DNA of 8,716 nt from a bacterium SM23_31 (lineage in GTDB: Bacteria > SM23-31). The notes below the pieces were generated by a model. That model saw only the letters and a list, made by a program, of their open reading frames with translations. It did not search any database and had not been told where the DNA came from. Location of the stretch: NCBI GenBank assembly GCA_001304035.1, contig LJUD01000283.1, positions 1 through 8,716 of the forward strand, in the 5' to 3' direction. A program made the translations under genes and the position numbers. Numbering within the stretch: position 1 is the first letter of the stretch; each line of letters opens with the position of its first letter. Below, piece by piece: positions 1 through 6,087 of this stretch.

Positions 1-1
1 A

Positions 2-1819
2 AAATTGGAAGAAGAAAAGAAAAAAGCGGAAGCCGAAGAAGAAGAAAAGAAAGAAGAGAAAAAATCCGAGGAAGAGGAATTGCCCCCGCCCGGTGTAGAT
101 GTGTGGCACTGGAAAGACGTGAATATTCAGCCCCGGCAGGCGAGAACCGCCGCACAAGACCGCAATTTTAACTACTTTTCTGCATGGCATATTAATGCAA
201 ATAATTTTGTTCAGCTTGCGGACGATGACGTGAGAACGGTAACCCTGACCGGCGACCAAAAACACGCAATCGGATATAATACCGCTCCGTATGAACCCGC
301 TTTCAAAGATACATGGAGAGACGTATACCTGATTAACACCTACACAGGCGAACAAAAACTAATTTACAAAAAATTCGCCGGCTCTTTCCGAGCTTCTCCC
401 AGCGGTAGATATCTTATCTATTTTGTAGATAATAACTGGTGGTCATTCAATATTGCAACTAATAAGCATGTCAACATGACGAAAAATATTGGTGCAAGAT
501 TTGAGAATTTTCAAGATGATCACCCGGTGGCAAATACACCGGCATGGGGCAGCGGTCAGTGGTTTAAAGATGATGCAGCCTTACTGCTTTACGACCAATA
601 TGATATCTGGAAAGTAACGCCCGATGGAGGAAGCGCAGAACGGTTAACCGACGGCAGTAAGGATAAAATTCGCTTCAGACAATTCAGGTTAGACGTCGAA
701 GAACAATATCTTGATCCAGCAAAACCGGTCTATATTGTTGCCTATGGTGATTTTACCAAAGATTCCGGATATTTCCGGTTGGACAACGGCAGAATGACCA
801 AACTGATTTATGAACCGCGGAGAATAGGCAGCCTCGTAAAAGCAAAAGATGTAGATAAATTCACCTTCAGGAAGGAAAAAGCTGACGAATCTCCGAATGT
901 TTTTATAACAGGCTATGATTTTTACAGCCCGCAGCAGTTAACCGGCACAAACCCGCAGCAGAAAGACTATTACTGGGCTGGTTCGGAATTAATAACATTC
1001 ACCAACAAGAACGGCGTCGTATTACAGGGGAGCCTGCTCTATCCTGCTAATTACGAACAGGGGAAAAAATACCCGATGATCCTTTACATTTACGAGCGGC
1101 GCTCTCAGGGGTTGCACAGTTACACTATGCCGTCAAACCGCAGTTCATATAACCAGAGAGTTTTTTCAAGCCTGGGATTCTTTGTATACGAACCGGATAT
1201 TATTTATAGAGTAGGCGAACCCGGCATTTCCGCGGTCGAATGCGTTGTGCCGGCGGTGGAAGAGGTGCTGAAACGCGGCGATATCGATGGAAACCGGGTC
1301 GGGTTGATGGGGCATTCATGGGGCGCATATCAAACGGCATTCATTATCACACAAACCGACCTGTTTTCCGCTGCTGTTGCCGGCGCGCCGCTTATCAATA
1401 TGATCAGCATGTACAGCTCCGTCTACTGGAACAGCGGGCAAACCAACCAGGTGATTTTCGAGACCAGCCAGGGGCGTCTCCCAAATCCATACTGGGATGA
1501 TTATGAACAGTATGTGCGTAATTCTCCTTTGTTTAGTGTAAATAATATCACGACACCGCTGCTGGTCGAGTTTGGCGACAATGACGGCGCTGTCGACTGG
1601 AACCAGGGCGTTGAAATGTTCAATGCAATGCGCCGACAGCAGAAAGAATTCGTCATGCTCGTGTACGCAGGTGAAAACCATTCAAACGCAAAGAAAGAAA
1701 ACCAGATACATTATGCCAGAAGCGTAAAAGAATGGTTCCTGCACTTCCTTAAAGGCGAACCCGCCCCCGAATGGATTAAGAACGGCGTCCCGTTCCTCGA
1801 AAAGCCGGTGAAAAAATAA
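2..1819 (+). CDS. S9 family (prolyl oligopeptidase) serine peptidase, 5'-truncated by window edge
   Basis: This is the C-terminal part (about 604 residues visible) of an S9-family serine peptidase, an enzyme that cleaves peptides and is usually secreted or periplasmic in this group. Numbering from the TTG at position 5, residues 1-25 are almost all Lys and Glu. Residues 31-38 (VDVWHWKD) begin a part of the non-catalytic beta-propeller. The alpha/beta-hydrolase domain runs from about 328 to the end. The nucleophile is Ser438 in GHSWGAY, the acid is Asp527 in GDNDGAV, and the base is His559 in GENHS, so the triad is complete. The reading frame is open to the left edge (a Lys codon at 2-4), the TTG has no visible ribosome site, and family members with this architecture are roughly 900 residues as I recall, so I treat the 5' end and any signal peptide as missing. 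Small deviations are Ala instead of the commoner Gly after the GHSWG motif and Ser after the His. The exact substrate cannot be told. Confidence 0.93.
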   Translation, partial: KLEEEKKKAEAEEEEKKEEKKSEEEELPPPGVDVWHWKDVNIQPRQARTAAQDRNFNYFSAWHINANNFVQLADDDVRTVTLTGDQKHAIGYNTAPYEPAFKDTWRDVYLINTYTGEQKLIYKKFAGSFRASPSGRYLIYFVDNNWWSFNIATNKHVNMTKNIGARFENFQDDHPVANTPAWGSGQWFKDDAALLLYDQYDIWKVTPDGGSAERLTDGSKDKIRFRQFRLDVEEQYLDPAKPVYIVAYGDFTKDSGYFRLDNGRMTKLIYEPRRIGSLVKAKDVDKFTFRKEKADESPNVFITGYDFYSPQQLTGTNPQQKDYYWAGSELITFTNKNGVVLQGSLLYPANYEQGKKYPMILYIYERRSQGLHSYTMPSNRSSYNQRVFSSLGFFVYEPDIIYRVGEPGISAVECVVPAVEEVLKRGDIDGNRVGLMGHSWGAYQTAFIITQTDLFSAAVAGAPLINMISMYSSVYWNSGQTNQVIFETSQGRLPNPYWDDYEQYVRNSPLFSVNNITTPLLVEFGDNDGAVDWNQGVEMFNAMRRQQKEFVMLVYAGENHSNAKKENQIHYARSVKEWFLHFLKGEPAPEWIKNGVPFLEKPVKK

Positions 1820-1850
1820 CTTGCAGGAACAATAATCCATTTTATGTGGA

Positions 1851-1866
1851 ACGTTATAAATAACGT
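1851..1866. repeat. Small hairpin-forming inverted repeat
   Basis: ACGTTA and TAACGT form a perfect 6-bp stem around a TAAA loop, 32 bases after the peptidase stop codon. There is no T-tract, so it is not a classical intrinsic terminator. It may be chance in AT-rich DNA. Confidence 0.35.
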
Positions 1867-1870
1867 CATA

Positions 1871-1945
1871 AGTAGGGGCGAAGCATTTAATACGATATGA
1901 AAAAAGTGATTCGAAGAATGAACTCACAAATGCTTCGCCCCTACT
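1871..1945. repeat. 75-bp fold-back element with perfect 18-bp inverted arms
   Basis: The left arm AGTAGGGGCGAAGCATTT (1871-1888) and the right arm AAATGCTTCGCCCCTACT (1928-1945) are exact reverse complements around a 39-base interior. The pairing stops sharply at both ends of the arms. The GTAGGGGCG head resembles intergenic palindromic repeats scattered in many environmental bacterial genomes (recollection, not searched). It carries no open reading frame of note and ends 21 bases before the start codon of the next gene. RNA across it would form a strong long hairpin, so it could separate transcription of the peptidase gene from the lipoprotein gene. It lacks a following T-tract. Confidence 0.8.
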
Positions 1946-1954
1946 AAAACGTGT

Positions 1955-1958
1955 AGGA
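1955..1958 (+). promoter_or_regulatory. Ribosome binding site of first lipoprotein gene
   Basis: AGGA lies 8 bases before the ATG at 1967, a normal spacing. It supports that start codon, together with the hydrophobic signal sequence that begins there. Confidence 0.5.
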
Positions 1959-1966
1959 ATTATATT

Positions 1967-3187
1967 ATGAAAAATATCTTGATTTCTGGTATTTTAATGC
2001 TTTTACTTTTTACCTGCGGTTCGGAAAGCATTGAAACAGTCGATGTGTCGCCGTTAGAATACGTGCTTACACTTGAACTCACGTTCGGCGACGAAGACAT
2101 ACTTGGCGAATACCTTCTCGCAAGACCAAGAGGCATGGTAATAAGAGAAAATGAGGATATCTATATTTTTGACGAGAACAGAGTTAAGGTTTTTGATACA
2201 TTCGGCAAACCAAAATTGATATTCGGCGGTCCCGGACTGGGTCCGGGGGAGTTTGAAAATATTCTAAATCCAATTTTGAGCAATACAGGGTATCTTTCAG
2301 TTACTGAAAATTTTTGCTATCATGTTTTTAACCAGGATAATGAATTTGTTAAAAAAGTAAGTCCAATTTTAGAAAAAGACTTAATCAATTTTCTAAATGA
2401 CAATAATCTTTCTTATTCAAATGTAAATGCTACTTATGTAATAAATGACGATGAAAGATACATTGAAATTTGGTACATTCCAAAGAGTCCAAAAGTGCCG
2501 CGGCCATTGATTTGTTTTGAATATGTTATCATACATGAAAATGGAAAAACATTCAGTATTATAGGAAGCTTTTCTCAATATGGTGCGTTTGCACATTTCT
2601 TTCCGTTTTCGGATAAGATATGCTGGGATGTTTATGGAGATGATACGATTATTTATACTAATATATTTGAGGATTTAGACAAGAAATCAGGTAAATATAT
2701 GTATACTATTCATAAATGGTCGCCTGAGTTAAACGAAGCTGCTCAGATAAAAAAGGAGTATGTTCCTTTAAAAATTCCAGATTCAAAAATAAAAGAAGCG
2801 TTGTCTCCAGATCATTTGACTGTATTAGAGGATGATGTAATTGACAAATACATTATATCCCGTTTAAAGAAAATCGGGTATATGTATCACCCGGTCAGGT
2901 GGATTAAAACCGACGGCTGCTTTGTATATGTTGGCACGATGCAAAAAAACATCAAAGACGAATACGTTATTGATGTTTTTGATGCAGAGAAAATGACTTT
3001 TCTTACGTCTTTTTATTCACCGGTAGATTTTGACATAATAAAAAATGGTTTTGCTTACAGGGTAAAAAATAGTGCTTATAGCATGACAGAAAAGGAAAAG
3101 GATGTATATAATAGGAGTGAAAAGGAAAAGGATGAGTTTTCTATGGTCGAAAAATACAAAATCAACCCGGCGGTGTACGGGAAGTGA
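1967..3187 (+). CDS. Predicted lipoprotein, 6-bladed beta-propeller family (paralog 1)
   Basis: A 406-residue protein of unknown exact role. Residues 1-16 form a short lipoprotein-like signal (MKN then a hydrophobic run) with a likely lipidated Cys17 in LFTC. Thr at -1 is not the favoured residue, so lipidation is probable rather than certain. Residues 30-110 hold the best conserved part: LTLELTFG, a DENRVKVFD strand turn (69-77) and FGGPGLGPGEF (86-96). These are typical of NHL-like 6-bladed propeller proteins in Bacteroidota and relatives (DUF5128-type, by recollection). The next gene is its tandem paralog: by hand count about 44 of 81 residues match in this N-terminal stretch, and the C-terminus (EKYKINPAVYGK) is almost the same. 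The middle, about residues 115-310, is far less alike and visibly AT-richer. Near the C-terminus a 10-residue unit is repeated (375-406). Function could be ligand or protein binding at the envelope; no catalytic motif is seen. Confidence 0.85.
   Translation: MKNILISGILMLLLFTCGSESIETVDVSPLEYVLTLELTFGDEDILGEYLLARPRGMVIRENEDIYIFDENRVKVFDTFGKPKLIFGGPGLGPGEFENILNPILSNTGYLSVTENFCYHVFNQDNEFVKKVSPILEKDLINFLNDNNLSYSNVNATYVINDDERYIEIWYIPKSPKVPRPLICFEYVIIHENGKTFSIIGSFSQYGAFAHFFPFSDKICWDVYGDDTIIYTNIFEDLDKKSGKYMYTIHKWSPELNEAAQIKKEYVPLKIPDSKIKEALSPDHLTVLEDDVIDKYIISRLKKIGYMYHPVRWIKTDGCFVYVGTMQKNIKDEYVIDVFDAEKMTFLTSFYSPVDFDIIKNGFAYRVKNSAYSMTEKEKDVYNRSEKEKDEFSMVEKYKINPAVYGK
3089..3134 (+). repeat. Two 16-bp direct repeats at a 30-bp period inside the lipoprotein gene
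   Basis: GAAAAGGAAAAGGATG occurs at 3089-3104 and again at 3119-3134, exactly 30 bases apart. The protein reads EKEKDVYNRS (375-384), EKEKDEFSMV (385-394), then the family C-terminus EKYKINPAVY (395-404). This gives a 10-residue periodic tail of which the tandem paralog has only the last unit. Confidence 0.8.
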
Positions 3188-3254
3188 AGTACGTTTGAAA
3201 CCATGCAAAAATAGGTTATACATGATTTGTAGGAACACGCCGTGGCGTGTTCAT
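3147..3254 (+). repeat. 3'-end repeat, copy A (gene end, stop codon and downstream palindrome)
   Basis: These 108 bases align without gaps to 4503-4610 with 95 identities by hand count (about 88%). The first 61 bases, which span the last 13 codons, the stop codon and 20 bases beyond, differ at only 3 positions. A more variable stretch of about 20 bases follows, then the GTAGG-headed palindrome with a single difference. Copy A's palindrome has a GT at its centre where copy B has GC. Confidence 0.88.
3229..3252. repeat. GTAGG-headed palindromic repeat, copy A
   Basis: GTAGGAACACGCC is followed after GT by GGCGTGTTC. The core 3233-3252 is a 9-bp inverted repeat with a central GT. It looks like a REP-type short intergenic palindrome. 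It sits 41 bases after the stop codon of paralog 1, the same distance as copy B after paralog 2. No T-tract follows, so I do not call a terminator, though the hairpin could protect or end transcripts. Confidence 0.75.
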
Positions 3255-3298
3255 GTGAGAACATTTTACCTCACCATTAGTTAAATTTTTTGAGAAGG

Positions 3299-3328
3299 TT
3301 GCAATTCCTTTTTTCCTCATTTTAATAT
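3299..3328 (+). promoter_or_regulatory. Possible weak promoter for second lipoprotein gene
   Basis: TTGCAA (3299-3304) and TAATAT (3323-3328) are separated by 18 bases. Each matches the sigma70 consensus at 4 of 6 positions. The predicted transcript would start only about 15 bases before the gene. In AT-rich DNA such matches arise by chance, so this is tentative. Confidence 0.3.
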
Positions 3329-3338
3329 AAACCACCAC

Positions 3339-3344
3339 AGGAGG
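3339..3344 (+). promoter_or_regulatory. Strong Shine-Dalgarno site of second lipoprotein gene
   Basis: A full AGGAGG lies 5 bases before the ATG at 3350. It is the strongest ribosome site in the window and fixes the start. The other genes here have weak or no such site. Confidence 0.75.
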
Positions 3345-3349
3345 ACAAA

Positions 3350-4543
3350 ATGAAAACTCTCCTCACCTTAGCAATAACTATTCTAATATTATTTTATTGC
3401 GGCACAGATGTCGAATTTAAGACTGTGGAAATGCCACAGGCTTTAAGAGATGTTCTGACGCTGGAATTAACATTCGGTGCGGAAGGTGTCAGTGATGAAT
3501 TTCTATTAGCTCAACCTGTTGGAATAGCGGTTAACGATCAAAATGACATTCTTGTCGTTGATGAAAATTATGTAAAAGTTTACGACAGCAGCGGCAAGGA
3601 AAAGACCATGTTTGGCGGGAGAGGGCAGGGACCTGGCGAATTTAATTTTCCATCCAATCCAATCATTGCACCTTCAGGATATTTGACAGTAGTGGACTAT
3701 GAAAGTATGAATATTTATTCACCTGAATATAAATTTATAAAAAGGGAAAATTCATTAAAAAATATTCGTTTAAAAACGCTTTTAGAAAAAAATAATTGGA
3801 ATGTTTACTTTATACGAAAAGCAGTTGCAAATGATGAAATGGAGAGTGTTATTCAGCTTCATCCTCAAGAATTACAATCAGAAGAATTAAATAACAGGTT
3901 TGATGTATTAATCTATGATTCACCGGATACAGTAATCGACATAGCTTCTTACCGTTCACAAGTAGTATTTGGTACCTCAATGACAATAGAGTTTAAAGGG
4001 GATTTGTTTTTTGAGATGCTCCCTGGTAATAATATGGTTTTTACTCATTCCCTTTATGATTCAAATGAGAAAGAATTAATATATACGCTGCATGTATTGT
4101 CATTAAAAACATTCAAAAAATTTGATATATCTCACAAATACATGCCGGTTATAATACCTGAAGAAGTAAAAAAACCGTATTTGGGATTAGGTAAAGGACA
4201 GAGCTATAGTAGAGATGGAACACCGGTTTCCACTCCTCCTTCTATCAAACGAATTTTTGAAGCTATTGAAAGAACGGCAAAAAATACCAAGTATTACCCC
4301 GCAGTTAAAAATATAATGACAGATGGAAATATTATATTTGTTTTTACTTATTTACAGAATGAAAGGGAAGAATATTTCACCGATATTATTGATTTAGAAT
4401 CAGGAAAATATTTAAATTCCGCTTACTTTCCATTTGTCCCTGCGGTTATTAAGAATGGCTATGCTTATAGAAGAGCAACAAACGATGAAGGTTTTTTTGT
4501 AATCGAAAAATACAAAATCGACCCGGCGGTGTACGGAAAGTGA
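3350..4543 (+). CDS. Predicted lipoprotein, 6-bladed beta-propeller family (paralog 2)
   Basis: A 397-residue tandem paralog of the preceding gene, 162 bases downstream of it. Residues 1-16 are a short hydrophobic signal with Cys17 in LFYC at the same position as in paralog 1. Tyr at -1 is unusual for signal peptidase II, so lipidation is likely but should be doubted. Conserved family features are LTLELTFG (36-43), VDENYVKVYD (70-79) and FGGRGQGPGEF (88-98), then NPI and GYL, as expected for NHL-like propeller blades. The C-terminus is EKYKIDPAVYGK. The central part differs strongly from paralog 1 in sequence but the overall length is nearly equal, which suggests the same fold with a changed binding face. 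A strong AGGAGG supports the start. It is probably transcribed on its own or with paralog 1. No enzyme motif is visible and the ligand is unknown. Confidence 0.86.
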   Translation: MKTLLTLAITILILFYCGTDVEFKTVEMPQALRDVLTLELTFGAEGVSDEFLLAQPVGIAVNDQNDILVVDENYVKVYDSSGKEKTMFGGRGQGPGEFNFPSNPIIAPSGYLTVVDYESMNIYSPEYKFIKRENSLKNIRLKTLLEKNNWNVYFIRKAVANDEMESVIQLHPQELQSEELNNRFDVLIYDSPDTVIDIASYRSQVVFGTSMTIEFKGDLFFEMLPGNNMVFTHSLYDSNEKELIYTLHVLSLKTFKKFDISHKYMPVIIPEEVKKPYLGLGKGQSYSRDGTPVSTPPSIKRIFEAIERTAKNTKYYPAVKNIMTDGNIIFVFTYLQNEREEYFTDIIDLESGKYLNSAYFPFVPAVIKNGYAYRRATNDEGFFVIEKYKIDPAVYGK

Positions 4544-4610
4544 AGTACGTTTGAAATCATGCATAGATATGTGTAACGTGGATTGTAGGAACACGCCGCG
4601 GCGTGTTCAT
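4503..4610 (+). repeat. 3'-end repeat, copy B (gene end, stop codon and downstream palindrome)
   Basis: Ungapped match to 3147-3254 (95 of 108 by hand count). It covers the last codons of paralog 2, its TGA, the spacer and the palindrome. That the non-coding part is kept along with the coding end shows that duplication or conversion included the downstream region. Confidence 0.88.
4585..4608. repeat. GTAGG-headed palindromic repeat, copy B (perfect palindrome)
   Basis: GTAGG overlaps the perfect 20-base palindrome GAACACGCCGCGGCGTGTTC at 4589-4608. It is 41 bases after the stop codon of paralog 2. It differs from copy A by one central base only. The following bases are T-rich but not a T-tract. 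Confidence 0.8.
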
Positions 4611-4721
4611 TTATTAAAGATAGCATTAACCGCAAGTGTAAAAGTAAATAAAGAATAAAATATATAAAAATTGTTAAACAAATCCAATGGGATAGCTTAT
4701 GCAATAAAAATATACGTAAAT

Positions 4722-4798
4722 TGTCTGAACCGCCCCGAGTACTCGGGCGGAATGACATCATGGAAATCATTTAATCACGGGTATCTGCGGTTCAGACA
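4722..4798. repeat. Nested inverted-repeat element
   Basis: The outer arms TGTCTGAACCGC (4722-4733) and GCGGTTCAGACA (4787-4798) are exact reverse complements. Overlapping the left arm is a second GC-rich palindrome at 4730-4750, centred on AGTACT, with an 11-bp and a 10-bp half and one bulged C (4733). It is followed by GGAATGACATCATGG. The outer arm sequence resembles the TTGTCTGAACC-type repeats of environmental genomes, and the inner one the CCGCCCGAG...CTCGGGCGGAATGAC type (recollection, not searched). One reading is that a small palindromic element was inserted in, or recombined with, a larger one. Confidence 0.75.
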
Positions 4799-4907
4799 TG
4801 GAATACTGTTAATTTTGAAAAATTCGATGCCTTTTTTACTGTCTTCAGTTAAATTAACCGATAACATCTCTATACGAATAATTTTTTATCAGGTACTCAT
4901 TTTCCGA

Positions 4908-4955
4908 ACGGTCTGTTATTTATAACTCTTTACGGTCTGTTATTTATAACTCTTT
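4908..4955 (+). repeat. Perfect 24-bp tandem duplication
   Basis: The unit at 4908-4931, beginning ACGGTCTGTTATTTATAACT and ending CTTT, is repeated exactly at 4932-4955. Each unit contains TTATTTATAA. It ends 10 bases before the glycosyltransferase ATG, so it lies where the promoter and leader of that gene should be. Identity of the two copies suggests a recent event. Confidence 0.9.
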
Positions 4956-4965
4956 ATTCCTGCTT

Positions 4966-5829
4966 ATGATCACCCTCAGCGTTATAATCGTCAGTTACAA
5001 TGTTAAAAATTACCTTGAGCAGGCGCTTGTTTCTGTGCAGAAGGCGCTGTCGGGGATTTCACATGAAATTTTTGTTGTGGATAATGCTTCGACCGACGGC
5101 AGCGCGGCAGTGGTCAAGGAAAAATTCCCCGGAGTCATGCTCATCGAAAATGAGAAGAACACCGGTTTTGCCCGGGCGAATAATATCGCCGTGAAGCGCG
5201 CTGCGGGGGAATATATTTCCCTGCTCAATCCCGATACGATAGTCCAAGAAGATACGTTTTCAATACTTCTCGAGGCATTTAGTACATACCCCGAAGCGGG
5301 AATGGTAGGGTGTAAAATCCTGAATGAGGACGGCAGCCTTCAGCTGAGCTGCCGCCGGAGCTTTCCCACGCCGTGGGTGTCGCTGACGCGCATGCTCGGA
5401 TTAAGCAAAATGTTCCCGAACAGCAGGCTGTTTGCACGGTATAATATGACGTATCTCGATGCCGATAACATCGAAGAAGTTGACGCAGTGTCCGGTTCAT
5501 TTATGACCATTAGGAGGGAAATACTGGAAACGGTCGGCTTTCTCGATGAACGTTTTTTCATGTACGGCGAGGACCTTGACTGGTGTTACCGCATCAAACA
5601 AGCCGGGTGGAAGATTCTCTATTACCCGAAGACCTCGATAATACATTTCAAGGGCAAAAGCGCCAGTGAAAAAGATTGGAACCAGATAAAGCTTTTTCAT
5701 AAGGCGATGGTGATTTTTGCGGAAAAACACCTTCGTCACTCCGGCATTATAACGCCGCTGTGGCTGTTGAAAACTGCTGTCCGGATTAAAGCGGTACTGA
5801 CATATATCCGGCGGAAGGCTCTGAGATAA
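4966..5829 (+). CDS. GT2 family glycosyltransferase (WbbL/rhamnosyltransferase-like)
   Basis: A 287-residue inverting GT-A-fold glycosyltransferase, expected to move a sugar from a nucleotide donor to a growing lipid-linked or surface glycan at the inner face of the membrane. The N-terminus LSVIIVSYN (4-12) is the classical GT2 start strand. Other motifs are VDNASTDGS (38-46), NTGFARANN (65-73), LLNPDT (86-91; NPD stands in the place of the metal-binding DXD), SGSF (176-179) and FFMYGEDLDWCYR (197-209) with the likely catalytic Glu202/Asp203 region. The length is typical for the WbbL-like subgroup. No membrane helix is seen, but the C-terminus is basic and amphipathic, which would suit membrane contact. 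There is no recognisable ribosome site before the ATG, yet the family start fits it. A 24-bp duplication lies directly upstream. Donor and acceptor sugars cannot be told. Confidence 0.9.
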   Translation: MITLSVIIVSYNVKNYLEQALVSVQKALSGISHEIFVVDNASTDGSAAVVKEKFPGVMLIENEKNTGFARANNIAVKRAAGEYISLLNPDTIVQEDTFSILLEAFSTYPEAGMVGCKILNEDGSLQLSCRRSFPTPWVSLTRMLGLSKMFPNSRLFARYNMTYLDADNIEEVDAVSGSFMTIRREILETVGFLDERFFMYGEDLDWCYRIKQAGWKILYYPKTSIIHFKGKSASEKDWNQIKLFHKAMVIFAEKHLRHSGIITPLWLLKTAVRIKAVLTYIRRKALR

Positions 5830-5965
5830 AATAGGAATTCATTCGTCCGATTAACCGGCTTGAACGCACTACAGTATTTATGAATGTACCGGATAATATT
5901 GTAAAGCATATATAAGATTCGGTGATTAATAAATTTGCGCAGGAATTCAAATAAACAAATATGCA

Positions 5966-5990
5966 GGTATGCTTAAGGTATGCTTAAGGT
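5966..5990 (+). repeat. 11-bp tandem repeat upstream of accA
   Basis: GGTATGCTTAA occurs twice back to back (5966-5976, 5977-5987), followed by GGT of a third copy. It lies just upstream of the proposed -35 element of accA. It may be a replication slip or a direct-repeat binding site; nothing shows which. Confidence 0.7.
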
Positions 5991-5995
5991 TTAAT

Positions 5996-6024
5996 TTGCA
6001 TTCCGAAAAAAATAATTGTATATT
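5996..6024 (+). promoter_or_regulatory. Sigma70-like promoter for accA
   Basis: TTGCAT (5996-6001) and TATATT (6019-6024) are separated by exactly 17 bases. An A-rich spacer and AT-rich flanks surround them. Transcription would start near 6031, giving a leader of roughly 57 bases before the accA start. The 258-base gap after the glycosyltransferase also suggests a new transcription unit. If the organism is a true Bacteroidota with a different -10/-33 consensus, this match loses value. Confidence 0.5.
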
Positions 6025-6073
6025 ATATAGTTTAAAAAGAATATAAAAATGTGCTTGAATTAACAATATGATC

Positions 6074-6078
6074 AGGGA
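6074..6078 (+). promoter_or_regulatory. Ribosome binding site that supports the TTG start of accA
   Basis: AGGGA lies 9 bases before the TTG at 6088. The frame has a stop codon at 6061-6063 and no ATG or GTG between it and the conserved FEKPIIELE region. The ATG at 6068 is in another frame. TTG is therefore the only sensible start. Confidence 0.6.
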
Positions 6079-6087
6079 CAATCAGAA

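Larger units (their letters stand above)
4544..4965. other. 422-bp gene-free, repeat-filled intergenic region
   Basis: No credible gene is seen. In order it holds the end of the 3'-end repeat with its palindrome (to 4610), about 110 bases of plain AT-rich DNA, a 77-bp inverted-repeat element with an inner GC-rich palindrome (4722-4798), about 110 bases with nothing I can name, and a 24-bp perfect tandem duplication (4908-4955) next to the glycosyltransferase start. An 84-codon open frame at 4671-4925 runs across the inverted repeats, has no ribosome site and resembles nothing I know. Confidence 0.7.

Noticed and set aside
5..7. TTG as the true start of the S9 peptidase
   Set aside because: The frame is open to the window edge, no ribosome site can be seen, there is no signal peptide, and the protein would start in the middle of a propeller; truncation is the better explanation.
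1316..1681. 121-codon open frame on the - strand
   Set aside because: It overlaps the catalytic domain of the S9 peptidase, whose triad and motifs are clear on the + strand.
3229..3254. Palindrome after paralog 1 as an intrinsic terminator
   Set aside because: The stem is good but no run of T follows and the same unit looks like a dispersed repeat; I list it as a repeat only.
4671..4925. 84-codon open frame on the + strand between the lipoprotein and the glycosyltransferase
   Set aside because: It runs through the inverted-repeat element, has no ribosome binding site and its protein shows no recognisable motif; the frame is open by chance.
1851..4955. CRISPR array or integron-like attC array in the repeat-rich middle
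   Set aside because: The repeats are of different kinds, irregularly spaced and have no uniform spacers; no cas gene or integrase is present in the window.
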